Part shown: positions 45,058 to 54,272 of the stretch, piece by piece
How positions within the stretch are numbered: position 1 is the stretch's first letter
Layout: each line of letters begins with the position of its first letter
DNA from: Pandoraea aquatica
Lineage (GTDB): Bacteria; Pseudomonadota; Gammaproteobacteria; Burkholderiales; Burkholderiaceae
Assembly: GCF_902459565.1 (NCBI RefSeq)
Contig: NZ_CABPSN010000004.1
Location: forward strand, 558,001 to 622,000
Length of the DNA: 64,000 nucleotides
Direction: 5' to 3'
Notes under the pieces: generated by a model
Told to the model about the DNA's origin: nothing
Seen by the model: the letters and a program-made list of their open reading frames with translations, nothing else
Databases searched by the model: none
Position numbers and translations under genes: made by a program

Positions 45058-45960
45058 TCAGTGGGTGGATGACTCGGTCGCGGCGGCGCGTGCGCTCCCA
45101 GCGTCCGCAGACCGCTTGCCTGACATGGCCGAGCGCCGGTAGAACCAGACGACCATCGCCTGATAGCGCGCGCCGAGCAGGCGGGCGAGCTTGTCGACGC
45201 GGCGGGCGTCCGCACCCACGAGTACGCGTCGTGCATTGCGCTGGACCCCTGCGAGCATCTGACGCGCGGCCGCGTCGGCGCTCGTCACGTCGATCAGCTT
45301 GTTTGCGCGTCGGCGATGCGTTTGCGCGTCGATGCCGGTGAACGCGGCAATGCTGTCGTCGATGCGCGACGCCGTCACGATATTGGTGGCCACGCCCCCC
45401 GGATGCACGCAGGTGCACGACACGGGGGAGCCCGCCAGTTCCAGCTCCATGCGCAGCGCTTCGGTGAAGCCGCGCACGGCGAACTTGCTGGCGTTGTAGG
45501 CCGATTGCGTCGGCATGGCGATGATGCCGAACAGGCTCGATGTGTTGACGATATGACCGTCACCGGAGGCGGTGAGGTAGGGGAGGAACGCCTGTGTGCC
45601 GTGCACCACGCCCCAGAAGTTGATGTTCATCAGCCACTCGATGTCCTCAAGACGCGCGGTCGCCACCGGTACGGACAACGACACGCCCGCGTTGTTGAAG
45701 ACGAGGTTGACCTTGCCGTGTGCGGCGGCGGTGTCGCGCGCCCATGCAAAGACAGCATCGCGATCGGCGACGTCGAGGCGTTGCGACGTCACGCGCGCGC
45801 CGAGTGCCCGGCAGGCGATGGCGGTGTGAGTCACGCTCGCTTCGTCGATGTCGGATAACGCGAGATGCGCACCCTGGCGCGCCAGTTCGAGCGCGAGTGA
45901 GCGTCCCATGCCCGATCCCGCGCCCGTGATGGCCGCCACCTTGTCCGTGAACGTCTTCAT
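45058..45960 (-). CDS. Short-chain dehydrogenase/reductase
   Basis: A 300-residue NAD(P)-dependent oxidoreductase. It has the Rossmann TGAGSGMGRSLALELARQG near residue 13, NNAGVSLSVP, the catalytic Ser in NTSSLFG and YNASKFA (Tyr-x-x-x-Lys). Length slightly exceeds the classical 250, with a C-terminal extension. First gene of the operon with the monooxygenase and the hydrolase. It may oxidise an alcohol to the ketone used by the monooxygenase. It is divergent from the TetR regulator. Confidence 0.93.
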   Translation of the reverse strand: MKTFTDKVAAITGAGSGMGRSLALELARQGAHLALSDIDEASVTHTAIACRALGARVTSQRLDVADRDAVFAWARDTAAAHGKVNLVFNNAGVSLSVPVATARLEDIEWLMNINFWGVVHGTQAFLPYLTASGDGHIVNTSSLFGIIAMPTQSAYNASKFAVRGFTEALRMELELAGSPVSCTCVHPGGVATNIVTASRIDDSIAAFTGIDAQTHRRRANKLIDVTSADAAARQMLAGVQRNARRVLVGADARRVDKLARLLGARYQAMVVWFYRRSAMSGKRSADAGSARAAATESSTH

Positions 45961-46111
45961 CGTGCCGTCTCCCTGTCTCCCCTGGGGGATGCTTGTCTCG
46001 CGTCGCCTTTATGTGTTTTTCAAGTCGTCTTGCGGCGGCGCTCGCGTTGCCTATAATGAGGCCACGCAAATTTGGTGTTGCGTGTCACCACTTTAGTTTT
46101 CCGTTAAGGTG

Positions 46112-46789
46112 ATGTCAAATAGCGAAATGGAACAAGGACTCGAATCGAAGGATGTCGCGCCGATGGCCCGGGAGGGCGGGCGGCGCTATGGCGGCGTGGC
46201 CCAGGCGCAGCGGGAGCAGGCGCGTCGCGCCGCGCTGATCGACGCCGCCACCGAGGTGTTCGGCACCCATGGCTTTCGCCGCGCCACCGTGCGCTCGGTG
46301 TGCGGTCTGGCGAAGCTCAACGACCGGTACTTTTACGCGGCGTTCGACAATATGGAGCATCTGCTGCGAGCGACGTATGCGCATCACGCGCAGACGCTGC
46401 TCGAACGGTTGCAGGCCGCCATCGCCGATAGTGCGCCGACGCTCGACGCGCGGCTCGACGCCGGTCTGAACGCTTTCTTCACGTTCCTGCGTCAACCGCA
46501 TGCGGCGCGTGTCTTGCTGCTCGAGGTGATGGGCGTGAGCCCGGAGACGGATCTGACCTATCAGCGCTACATCTTCGAATTCGCGAAGTTGATTCTCGCG
46601 ATGGCCAACTCGATGGACGAGCCACCGCCGACCGGTGACGACGCGCAGGCACAGGCCCGGATCGTCGGGCTGGCGCTGGTCGGCGCGATGACCAACGCGG
46701 GAACGGCGTGGGTGCTCATGGGCTATCAGGATACGCAGGCGTGCATGGTGGCGAGCTGCCGGCGCGTGCTGCGAGGCGCGCTCATCTGA
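46112..46789 (+). CDS. TetR-family transcriptional regulator
   Basis: A 225-residue repressor. The DNA-binding helix-turn-helix spans roughly residues 35-80 with RRAALIDAATEVFGTHGFRR and ATVRSVCGLAKLNDRYFYAA. The ligand domain follows. The ATG at 46112 directly follows AAGG, so a GTG one codon earlier is also possible. It is divergent from the SDR-FMO-hydrolase operon across 151 bp and probably represses it. GGTG-N8-CACC in the intergenic region is a possible operator. Confidence 0.87.
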   Translation: MSNSEMEQGLESKDVAPMAREGGRRYGGVAQAQREQARRAALIDAATEVFGTHGFRRATVRSVCGLAKLNDRYFYAAFDNMEHLLRATYAHHAQTLLERLQAAIADSAPTLDARLDAGLNAFFTFLRQPHAARVLLLEVMGVSPETDLTYQRYIFEFAKLILAMANSMDEPPPTGDDAQAQARIVGLALVGAMTNAGTAWVLMGYQDTQACMVASCRRVLRGALI

Positions 46790-46897
46790 CGGCACGGCTC
46801 GCTACAATACGACTTTCGCGTACGACGGCAGTGAAGTGGCTGAGCGCTCGCCATCCGCCGTCGTCCTCCCTAATTTCTCACTCTCCAAAGGTCGCAA

Positions 46898-48100
46898 ATG
46901 ACCACTATCGGAACCCCGCTGTCGCCGAGCGCGACGAAGGTCATGTTGTTGGGCGCTGGCGAACTCGGCCGTGAAGTGCTGATCGCCTTGCAGCGTCTCG
47001 GTGTCGAGACGATTGCCGTCGATCGCTACGAGAACGCGCCTGGTCAGCAGGTGGCGCATCATTCGCGCACCATCGCGATGACCGATCCCGAACAGCTCAA
47101 GGCACTGATCGAAGCCGAGAAGCCCGATCTCGTCGTGCCGGAAATCGAGGCCATCGCCACGCCGATGCTCGAAGCGCTGGAAGCGGACGGCGTGGTGCGC
47201 GTGATTCCGACGGCGCGCGCGGCGCGTCTGACGATGGATCGCGAGGGCATTCGTCGTCTGGCCGCCGAGACGCTGGGCCTGCCGACGAGCCCGTACGAGT
47301 TCTGCGATTCGCTGGAGGAACTGCAAGCCGCCATCGACGGCGGCATCGGCTATCCGTGCATCGTCAAGCCGGTGATGAGCAGTTCGGGCAAGGGGCAGAG
47401 CAAGATCGACAGCGCGGCTGACATGAAAGCCGCCTGGGACTACGCCATGGCGGGCGGACGCGTGAGTCACGGCCGCATCATCGTCGAAGGTTTCATCGAC
47501 TTCGACTACGAGATCACGCTGTTGACCGTGCGCGCACGGGGCGCCGACGCGCAGGTCGAGACGCACTTCTGCGCACCGATTGGCCACAAGCAGGTCAGTG
47601 GCGATTACGTGGAGAGCTGGCAGCCGCATCCGATGTCGTCCGTCGCACTTGAGCGTGCGCGTGTCATTGCACGTGAGGTGACGAACAACCTGGGCGGGCA
47701 GGGCCTCTTCGGTGTCGAGCTGTTCGTGAAGGGCGACGACGTGTGGTTCAGCGAAGTCAGTCCGCGTCCGCACGACACGGGCATGGTGACGATGATCACG
47801 CAGTGGCAGAACGAGTTCGAGCTGCATGCGCGCGCGATTCTCGGTCTGCCGGTGAACACCACGCTGAAGACGCCGGGCGCGAGCGCGGTGATCTATGGCG
47901 GGGTCGATGCCAAGGGCATTGTGTTCGACGGTGTCGATCAGGCGTTGCAGGTGCCGCAGACGGACATTCGTCTGTTCGGCAAGCCGGAGAGCTTCGTGAA
48001 GCGCCGCATGGGTGTGGCGCTCGCGTACGACGCGAACTTGGACGTCGCGCGCAGCAATGCCGTGGAAGCGGCGAGCCGGGTGAAACCGCGCGCTGTCTGA
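46898..48100 (+). CDS. purT: Formate-dependent phosphoribosylglycinamide formyltransferase
   Basis: PurT makes formyl-GAR from GAR, formate and ATP, replacing PurN in purine synthesis. The 400-residue protein starts [20 protein letters not shown]. It has [36 protein letters not shown], the ATP-grasp [20 protein letters not shown] and [17 protein letters not shown]. Length and motif order match purT. A weak CTACAAT -10 box lies upstream. A terminator lies 30 bp after the stop. Confidence 0.97.
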   Translation: MTTIGTPLSPSATKVMLLGAGELGREVLIALQRLGVETIAVDRYENAPGQQVAHHSRTIAMTDPEQLKALIEAEKPDLVVPEIEAIATPMLEALEADGVVRVIPTARAARLTMDREGIRRLAAETLGLPTSPYEFCDSLEELQAAIDGGIGYPCIVKPVMSSSGKGQSKIDSAADMKAAWDYAMAGGRVSHGRIIVEGFIDFDYEITLLTVRARGADAQVETHFCAPIGHKQVSGDYVESWQPHPMSSVALERARVIAREVTNNLGGQGLFGVELFVKGDDVWFSEVSPRPHDTGMVTMITQWQNEFELHARAILGLPVNTTLKTPGASAVIYGGVDAKGIVFDGVDQALQVPQTDIRLFGKPESFVKRRMGVALAYDANLDVARSNAVEAASRVKPRAV

Positions 48101-48128
48101 GCATCCATCCGGTTGCATCCCACAACGA

Positions 48129-48155
48129 AAAAACCCCGCCTTGGCGGGGTTTTCA
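48129..48155. terminator. Terminator after purT
   Basis: AAACCCCGCC (48131-48140), a TT loop, and GGCGGGGTTT form a perfect 10-bp stem flanked by As and Ts, so it can work in both directions for purT and the convergent cold-shock gene. Confidence 0.92.
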
Positions 48156-48234
48156 GTTCGGGCAGTCGCTAGGGTTCAGCGTACTGCCCGAGGCGCGTCG
48201 GTCGCGTTAGCGACCGCTCAGCGAATCACAGACC

Positions 48235-48438
48235 TTAGATGGGCTGGATGTTGCTGGCTTGACGGCCCTTCGGTCCCATCTTCACTTCGAAGCTGACCTT
48301 CTGGTTTTCTTGCAGCGACTTGAAGCCCTTCGCTTGGATTTCCGAGAAGTGAGCGAAGAGATCTTCACCGCCTTCGTCCGGCGTAATAAAACCAAAACCC
48401 TTGGCGTCGTTGAACCACTTGACGGTACCAGTTGCCAT
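48235..48438 (-). CDS. cspA: Cold-shock protein
   Basis: A 67-residue single-stranded nucleic-acid-binding chaperone. It starts [20 protein letters not shown] with RNP1-like KGFGFITP and RNP2-like DLFAHFSEI, then [19 protein letters not shown] and ASNIQPI. Length and motifs match CspA/CspD of Burkholderiaceae. Paralogues are usual, so the exact gene name is uncertain. The upstream region (48439-48560) may be a cold-responsive leader. Confidence 0.96.
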   Translation of the reverse strand: MATGTVKWFNDAKGFGFITPDEGGEDLFAHFSEIQAKGFKSLQENQKVSFEVKMGPKGRQASNIQPI

Positions 48439-49360
48439 TTCTTAAATCCTTAAAGTTTTCAAATGAGCGAGCGAGATGCTCAGCGAGCGCATGACATTAA
48501 AGCTGATCAGGTACAACCGAGTTGACGCAGAGGGCGACATTAGATGACACAAGACTCGCCATACAACGTTCATGCACCCGTTTTTTTACGGGAAAGGTGG
48601 GAAGGTGTCAAGCAGGGAAACTGTGGGATTGTTGATCCACGCCAGTTTCCAGCCGATTTTCGCTGCGTTGCGACATGCAATCGGTCATGCCGGACGGCCG
48701 GACGTCGTGCTTTGCGTCATCCTTCCATCTCGTTCCATATGGCACCAGGATCCACGTTGAAGCCACTCGCGTTCGCGTAATCCGGATTCTGAATCATTGG
48801 GTTGCGAGTCGACGCGTTTTGCATGGTCGGCAGATGGACTGTTCCCGTTTGCCGGGAAGTTCGGCGATTGAAGTGAGAAGCGCGCGACACCGATACGCGT
48901 TTCATCAAAAGTCCCATGCATTCGATCAATACCCCTTTCGATAGGGGGCATGTGGCGCGGGCACAACGGGTACGTGACGTCACCCGGTGTCACCGCGCCG
49001 TCACCGAGCTATGCGCCCGGCGCAACCGCCCGATAAGTTGCGATCAGACGCGCGCCAAACGAGACGCGGTCGGCCGCCCGCCCGGAAATTCCATATAGGC
49101 CGGATGAGGGTTTTGTGCGCCGCGGCAGGGCCCTCATATGAAGTAGGTATTTTCCCTAGTCAGACAGAAACCGCGCGCCAGTGCTCGCTTTCGAGACGTC
49201 AAAATAGATTCTCATTACCCTCAGTTTTGGTAAACGCCTGCCGTTAACGGCCTCATGGTCGCCTCACGACGGCGTTGCAACACGCGCATTTGCGAGGCCA
49301 TCATCGTGGGGCAAACACGCTAGGCGGCCGCGCAGTGCCGCGTGTCTTTCGAGACCTTAC
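48439..49360. other. 922-bp region without supported genes between csp and the GGDEF gene
   Basis: Several short frames overlap on both strands, but none has a good ribosome-binding site or protein-like composition. The left end is the leader and promoter of cspA. CATTACCC near 49214 and the AT-rich stretch before 49361 probably hold the promoter of the cyclase gene. An unrecognised RNA could be present. Confidence 0.4.
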
Positions 49361-50443
49361 GTGGCAACCAATCAGGCACCGACGCTCGACTCTTTGCAAT
49401 CGCTGCTGGCGACCGTCCAGCGCAACGAGCGCTCGCTAAAACGTTTTCAGGACATCGAACTGGCGCTCATGGGCGCGCCGGACTTCGGTCAATTCCTGGA
49501 AGTGGTGCTCAATCGTCTGCGCCACGACTTCGACCTGTCGGGTGTGCGTCTGATGCTGGCCGAGGTCGACGATACCCTCCGCGATCTGATCGACACGGCC
49601 GAAGGCATCCGCGCTCTCGATGGCGGTCTGTGCATCGCCCAGGACACCGGGACGTTTTCCGCCGTGTGCGGCAACGGTCAGCTCTGGATCGGCGCACCGC
49701 GCGAGCGTCACGCAGCGCTGTTCGGTGCGCGTGCGCCGGCGAGCGCCGTCGTCATGCCGCTGGCGCGTAACGGACGTTACATCGGGGTGATCGCACTGGG
49801 CAGTCGCGACGCACGTCGCTTCGCCCCCGACATGGCCACCGACTTCCTCGAACGTTTCGGCGCAGTCGTCGCTGTGTGTCTCGAGAACATGTGGAACCGC
49901 GAGCGCCTCAAGCGTATTGGTCTGACGGACCCGCTGACGGGCTTGTCCAACCGTCGCTACTTCGATCAGCGTCTGCGAGAGGAAGTCATCCGGGGTGCCC
50001 GCTATGGTGCGCCGCTCGCTTGCCTGCTCATCGACATCGACCATTTCAAGCGCGTCAACGACAGCCACGGTCACGCGACCGGCGATCGCGCGCTGCGTGC
50101 GGCGAGTGTCTGCATGCGTGCGCAATTGCGGGTGACGGATACCCTCGCGCGATACGGCGGGGAAGAGTTCGCCGCACTCCTGGTGCAGACCGAGCAGAAC
50201 TGGGCGGGGACGGTGGCCGAGCGGGTGCGTCGTGCGGTGGCGCGGCTGGAGGTGCCCGACGACGACGGGATTCTCGTGCCGCTCACCATTTCGATTGGCC
50301 TGGCCAGCGTCGATCCGCGTGACATCGCCGATCCGGAATCGCTGCCCATGCGCCTGCTGGGCGCAGCCGATGCTGCGCTCTACGCCGCGAAGCGGTCGGG
50401 ACGCGACCGCGTGGTCGTCGCCCCGACAGCAAGCCTGCGGTAG
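49361..50443 (+). CDS. Diguanylate cyclase, DUF484/GAF-GGDEF
   Basis: The enzyme makes cyclic di-GMP. It starts at GTG 49361 (gtg gca acc). The N-terminal half (LLATVQRNERSLKRFQDIEL, FGQFLEVVLNRLRHDFDLSG) resembles DUF484/GAF sensor domains. The GGDEF domain begins near DPLTGLSNRRYFDQRL. Gly266-Phe270 are GGEEF, the active signature. Arg257 and Asp260 (RVTD) lie five residues before it, an intact inhibitory RxxD site. It is 360 residues long and lacks membrane segments. Downstream AEC genes are on the other strand. Confidence 0.92.
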   Translation: MATNQAPTLDSLQSLLATVQRNERSLKRFQDIELALMGAPDFGQFLEVVLNRLRHDFDLSGVRLMLAEVDDTLRDLIDTAEGIRALDGGLCIAQDTGTFSAVCGNGQLWIGAPRERHAALFGARAPASAVVMPLARNGRYIGVIALGSRDARRFAPDMATDFLERFGAVVAVCLENMWNRERLKRIGLTDPLTGLSNRRYFDQRLREEVIRGARYGAPLACLLIDIDHFKRVNDSHGHATGDRALRAASVCMRAQLRVTDTLARYGGEEFAALLVQTEQNWAGTVAERVRRAVARLEVPDDDGILVPLTISIGLASVDPRDIADPESLPMRLLGAADAALYAAKRSGRDRVVVAPTASLR

Positions 50444-50488
50444 TCGACCGAATCCCTGCATCGATTCGGTCCGGCTTGCGCCGAGCCG

Positions 50489-51436
50489 CTATCTCACGCT
50501 GAACCAGCCGATCAGCAACGATACCGTGACCACCGACAGCACCGTCGAAATCAGGATGGCGCGCGAAGCCACAGCCGCCTCGCGTCCGTACAACTGCGCC
50601 AGCATGAACGGCCCGGTGCCGATGGGCAGTGCCGACAGTAGCAACGCGCTGTGCGCCCAGATCGTCGGCAGATCGAACACGCGAAACGCCAGGAACGCGG
50701 TAATCGCCGGTTGAAAAATCAGCTTGAGCCCGACGAGACGTCCCACGGCGCGCGCGATCCGTGGCTCTTTTGCTGCGCCCGAGCTTTGCGCGAGGAACAT
50801 GCCGATGGCCACCAGCGCGCACGGGCTCGCAGCACCGCCGAGCAACGTCGTGAAGTGAAGCACCGGGGCGGGGAGCGTGATGCCGAACGCCGCAAACGCC
50901 ATACCGGCGAACGGCGAGACGACCAGCGGATTGCGAATGAGCGCACGGGCAACGAAGCCTGCCGTGCGACGCCAGTTCGGCGTGGCTTGCAGATCCGTTT
51001 CGATGATCCCGATGGAGATCGCGAAGAGCACCGTCGCCGTGAGCAGCATGGCGACGACCACGGCCGGCACGCTCGCCGGACCGAAGGCGACGAGGCACAG
51101 CGGCAGCCCCATGAAGCCCGCGTTCGGGTACGCCGCGCCCATGCCTTCGATGCTCGCGTCGGTCAGGCGGCCGCGCACCGTCCGGTCGAGCAGGAAGGAC
51201 AATGCGAAAGTCGCGGCCATCCCGCCGCCGAACGCGCCCAGAAAGCCGGGATTAACGAGTTCGGCCCACGTGATCTGCGCCATCGACTGGAACAGAACGG
51301 CGGGCAACGCAAGGTAGACGACGAAGCGATTGAGCGCATCGAGCGCGGCATCGCCGAGCCAGGCCCGGCGGGCGCAGAGATACCCCAGAAAGATCAGCCC
51401 GAAGACGGGCAGGGCGGCAGAGATAACGGCTTGCAT
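50489..51436 (-). CDS. AEC-family (auxin efflux carrier-like) transporter
   Basis: This 315-residue inner-membrane protein belongs to the AEC/bile-arsenite superfamily and probably transports a dicarboxylate such as malonate. It begins MQAVISAALPVFGLIFLGYL and has helices throughout. Two halves carry the characteristic YPNAGFMGLPLCLVAFG and ASPCALVAIGMFL patterns. It lies 19 bp downstream of the GntR regulator on the same strand, so the two are an operon. The substrate is not inferable from sequence. Confidence 0.9.
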   Translation of the reverse strand: MQAVISAALPVFGLIFLGYLCARRAWLGDAALDALNRFVVYLALPAVLFQSMAQITWAELVNPGFLGAFGGGMAATFALSFLLDRTVRGRLTDASIEGMGAAYPNAGFMGLPLCLVAFGPASVPAVVVAMLLTATVLFAISIGIIETDLQATPNWRRTAGFVARALIRNPLVVSPFAGMAFAAFGITLPAPVLHFTTLLGGAASPCALVAIGMFLAQSSGAAKEPRIARAVGRLVGLKLIFQPAITAFLAFRVFDLPTIWAHSALLLSALPIGTGPFMLAQLYGREAAVASRAILISTVLSVVTVSLLIGWFSVR

Positions 51437-51455
51437 GGGGGGCTTCGTCAGTTCG

Positions 51456-52232
51456 TCAGTTTGATTGCGCGAGACGGATCAGCCATTCGCGACGTGCATT
51501 GCCACCGTCGGCTTCCGTATGTTCGCGGGCGGCGGTTTCGGCACCGTTGGCGTCGCCGGCCGCAATGCGTGCGACGATTTCCCCATGCTCATGCCAGACG
51601 ACTTCCTGCATCGGCATCGCACCCAGCGTGGCAGCCATTGCGCGCATGATGTGTGGCCACTGTGGCGCCACCGTCTGTGCGATCAGCGGGTTGCCCGAGG
51701 CGTCGTGCAAGGCCGTGTGGAAGGCGACTTCGATGCGTACCTGTCGCGCCACCGGCGTCCCTTTGGTCATGGCCATGCCAGCGGCGACAGCGTCTTGCAA
51801 ACGGCGCAGTGCATCGTCCGGCAACGTGCCTTCGGCGCGGCGCATGGCAGCCAGCCGCGCGGCCAGACTGTCGAGCGCCGTGCGCACCTGATAAAGCTGA
51901 CGCAGATGGTCCGCATCGATCGGGGCCACTTCGAGCCCCTGACGTCCGCTGTCGCACACCAGCCCGTCGCGCTTGAGCAACTGTAGCGCGTGGCTCACGG
52001 GTTGACGCGACACCCCCAGCGAGTCGGCTAGTTCGGCCTGACGGATGCGCTCGCCGGGCGGGAGGGTGAGGTCGGCGATGGCGTCGCGCAGCCGCGAATA
52101 CACCTGGTCGATGAGCACCGGCGTGCTGGCGAGCGGCGCAAGCGGGGCCATTGGCGATGGCATCGCGGCAGCCGTTGGGGCGTCGATGGTATCCGTGGGG
52201 GATGAGACCGAAGATGAACCGGGGTGTGGCAT
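51456..52232 (-). CDS. GntR/FadR-family transcriptional regulator
   Basis: A 258-residue repressor. The winged helix spans residues 40-110 (DQVYSRLRDAIADLTLPPGE, ELADSLGVSRQPVSHALQLL). The FCD ligand domain follows with LYQVRTALDSLAARLAA and EVAFHTALHDASGNPLI, where His and Asp coordinate a metal. The first 35 residues are Ala-Pro-Ser-rich and low complexity, so translation could start at one of the MPSPMAP codons. First gene of the operon with the AEC transporter, which it probably regulates. Confidence 0.9.
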   Translation of the reverse strand: MPHPGSSSVSSPTDTIDAPTAAAMPSPMAPLAPLASTPVLIDQVYSRLRDAIADLTLPPGERIRQAELADSLGVSRQPVSHALQLLKRDGLVCDSGRQGLEVAPIDADHLRQLYQVRTALDSLAARLAAMRRAEGTLPDDALRRLQDAVAAGMAMTKGTPVARQVRIEVAFHTALHDASGNPLIAQTVAPQWPHIMRAMAATLGAMPMQEVVWHEHGEIVARIAAGDANGAETAAREHTEADGGNARREWLIRLAQSN

Positions 52233-52419
52233 GGCATTCCGGCGTCGGCCGGTATCCGTGATATCTGGAATTCCGAATTCTACGCCCGATGGCGGAGGTC
52301 GACACGGTTTATTTCCATGGACGTCCGTTTGGGGGGAAGTCGCCGGAGGAGAGAGGGCAAGAAGCGGGAGGGAAAGAAGCTCGGCAGCGAGACGGCGGTG
52401 CGCCGCCGTACTCGCGAGG

Positions 52420-52713
52420 TCACTCGCTCGGATCGAGTTCCGGCGGTGAGACGGACGTGGCGCGCGCGGGCGTCTGAAGCAGCGTCTGCATGGTGATGCG
52501 GGTGCGCTGGAGACGCCGGGCCAGTGCCCAGGCTTCGGCTTCGGTCTCGAACAGGCCCACGATCAGATGCGGTTCGGCGGCGAAGCCATCTGAAAACAGG
52601 CCGATATTCTTGGCGATCATCTCACTCGCCCGCTCGACCGAGACAGTGTACTGACGCGGCGAACGGTACTGGTTGACGACAACGGCGAAGGCGCGGGAGA
52701 ACGCGTCGGACAT
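52420..52713 (-). CDS. Small hypothetical protein
   Basis: A 97-residue protein. The ATG at 52713 follows GGAGG, about seven bases away, giving MSDAFSRAFAVVVNQYRSPR. It has a beta-alpha pattern (YTVSVERASEMIAKNIGLFS) and a helix EAEAWALARRLQRTRITMQT. No membrane segment. No family recognised. It is on the minus strand upstream of the GntR gene, which starts 188 bp later. Confidence 0.65.
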   Translation of the reverse strand: MSDAFSRAFAVVVNQYRSPRQYTVSVERASEMIAKNIGLFSDGFAAEPHLIVGLFETEAEAWALARRLQRTRITMQTLLQTPARATSVSPPELDPSE

Positions 52714-53181
52714 TCGGAAACCTCCTCTGTCTGCGTGGCGTGACACCCCGGCGTCTCACGCCGGAGGCACGCACATGGCGTTGCACTTCCGGTGATTGTA
52801 GGCGATGGGGCGACGCGTGTCGGGGCAAAACGATGACGGTGGAAACACTGAGGAAACAGACCGTCGATTCCCCCGGACATTCCCATAAAAAAAGCCGCCG
52901 AGCGGGTCGGCGGCGCAACAGAGAGGGTGACAGCGCAACCGAAGTTGCCGTAACTCAGATTAGATCGTGGCGATGACAACGCCATGACCGCCGCACGGGC
53001 GTGAACGGCCGACGGCGCGCGGGCATCGATAGCGCGCGCGTTTCACGTCGCAAACCGTAGTCGGCGAGTGACGGGGTAGCGAGGAACGAGGTTGGGAAAA
53101 TTTCGGAGGAAAAACCACCCACGGCGCGCGAAGCGCACCTCTGGCCCTGCCTCGTTCGATGCTGGCTGAAGCGTGCGCCGG
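52714..53181. other. Intergenic region with a minus-strand terminator
   Basis: No supported gene. GCCGCCGA (52894-52901) pairs with TCGGCGGC (52907-52914). On the minus strand it runs into a stretch of Ts (52887-52893), so it ends minus-strand transcription, presumably from the small membrane-protein gene at 53182. The 270 bp between that gene and the stem are unusually long for a 3' end. Confidence 0.5.
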
Positions 53182-53370
53182 CTACACGAGCACGGGCAGC
53201 GCCTCCACCACAAGGAACGCAACGAGCGCCCCAGCCACCGCACCGACGGCACGCAGACCGTAGCGCGTCGAGCGCGTGGCCACGGGGATGCCGCCAACGA
53301 GTAGCGCACCGGCCACTGCCATCGGCAGGAACAAGGTCAGGTCGTAGAGATTGAAGTGGATTGCGGGCAT
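53182..53370 (-). CDS. Small membrane protein
   Basis: A 62-residue protein starting MPAIHFNLYDLTLFLPMAVA. The ATG at 53370 follows a clear GGAGAGGAG. Two hydrophobic stretches, LFLPMAVAGALLVGGIPVAT and GAVAGALVAFLVVEALPVLV, suggest two membrane helices. No recognised family. Its upstream neighbour on the same strand (53464-53670) may be cotranscribed. Confidence 0.6.
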   Translation of the reverse strand: MPAIHFNLYDLTLFLPMAVAGALLVGGIPVATRSTRYGLRAVGAVAGALVAFLVVEALPVLV

Positions 53371-53463
53371 CTTTCTTATCTCCTCTCCTATGTGCCTTTC
53401 CACTATAGGACGGTCTTCAGAGATGCCCAAATTTGGTGCAACGCAGCATGTTGCTGCGATTAT

Positions 53464-53670
53464 TCAGTCTTCCTGACGGACGGCGTGCATCTTGCGACGC
53501 GCATTCCACATCGCCATGTCCTTGCGGGTGCGGATGCGTTCGCCGACATTGATGCCCGCAGGCTGCGAGCGCGATGAAGAGGCGGCAACTTCGTTGGCTT
53601 CGCTGCGCGCCTGTACCATCATGACGAGCGTAAACAGCGAGGCGGCAAGCGCCAGCAGGATCAGTTTCAT
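53464..53670 (-). CDS. Small secreted or membrane-anchored protein
   Basis: The ATG at 53670 gives 68 residues starting MKLILLALAASLFTLVMMVQ, a signal peptide or N-terminal anchor. GGGGG lies six to ten bases before it. The rest is polar and basic (GINVGERIRTRKDMAMWNAR). No family recognised. It is 93 bp upstream of the small membrane-protein gene on the same strand. Confidence 0.55.
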   Translation of the reverse strand: MKLILLALAASLFTLVMMVQARSEANEVAASSSRSQPAGINVGERIRTRKDMAMWNARRKMHAVRQED

Positions 53671-54069
53671 ATGGCCCCCGGTCAATCTCTGGTGAATCTG
53701 GTCTGTCTTTTGTTTGTCGTACGCCGTTGCCATCGTCCTGACCGGCTCTCGCTAGGGAGCCGTGCCGGCGATCAAGCCACGACGCTTCTGTCATGCACTG
53801 CTGAGGGACTTCGGTGCCGCAACTGCCTGATGGGGCGGGGGCCTCGGGACGTCTCGCATCGACGGCATCATAGTCTGCCAATGTGACAACTTTCCCGGAC
53901 TTCCCAAACTCAGGGCGTGCAGCGGCGCAGCATGCCCTAAAACGTATAGCGACACGCGCAGCGAAAAGTTTAGAAATCGTGACATTTTTTTGTCGACACG
54001 GACCGATGGCGCGCCTGCGACGTGCCTCCGGTCCGTGCCAACCCCGGTCATGCATGGTGAGAGTGAGGC
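53671..54069. other. 399-bp intergenic region
   Basis: No supported gene. It contains an AT-rich patch near 53940-53995 and a small palindrome (TGTCGACA at about 53991), probably promoter sequence for the 53670 gene. Confidence 0.4.
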
Positions 54070-54270
54070 TTACGGTTGCCGGGAAATGCCGTCGTTCGGG
54101 CGAGCGCGCACCGCGTTCTCCGGCAGCGCCATGGCCGCGAGCGACGCCAGTGCCGCCCCCGCCTGCGCCAGTTCATGCATGACGTCGGGCGATGTGCCGA
54201 GCGAGACGGCGAGGCCCGTGAGGCCCGCCCACGTCGACGGTTCCAGCAACCGGGACAAGAGAAAGCGCAT
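54070..54270 (-). CDS. Holin-like small membrane protein coupled to the chitinase
   Basis: A 66-residue protein, MRFLLSRLLEPSTWAGLTGL then AVSLGTSPDVMHELAQAGAA. A start of the form LL.PSTW.GL.GLA..LG and a second hydrophobic helix (AGAALASLAAMALPE) resemble small phage holins. Its ATG begins two bases after the chitinase stop (TGA-TC-ATG), so translation is coupled. Holin-assisted export of chitinase is known from Serratia (ChiWXYZ), which makes an export role here a reasonable inference. No endopeptidase partner is adjacent. Confidence 0.55.
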   Translation of the reverse strand: MRFLLSRLLEPSTWAGLTGLAVSLGTSPDVMHELAQAGAALASLAAMALPENAVRARPNDGISRQP

Positions 54271-54272
54271 GA

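Noticed and set aside
43629-45341. 570-residue plus-strand frame over the monooxygenase gene
   Set aside because: Antisense codon shadow; no motif.
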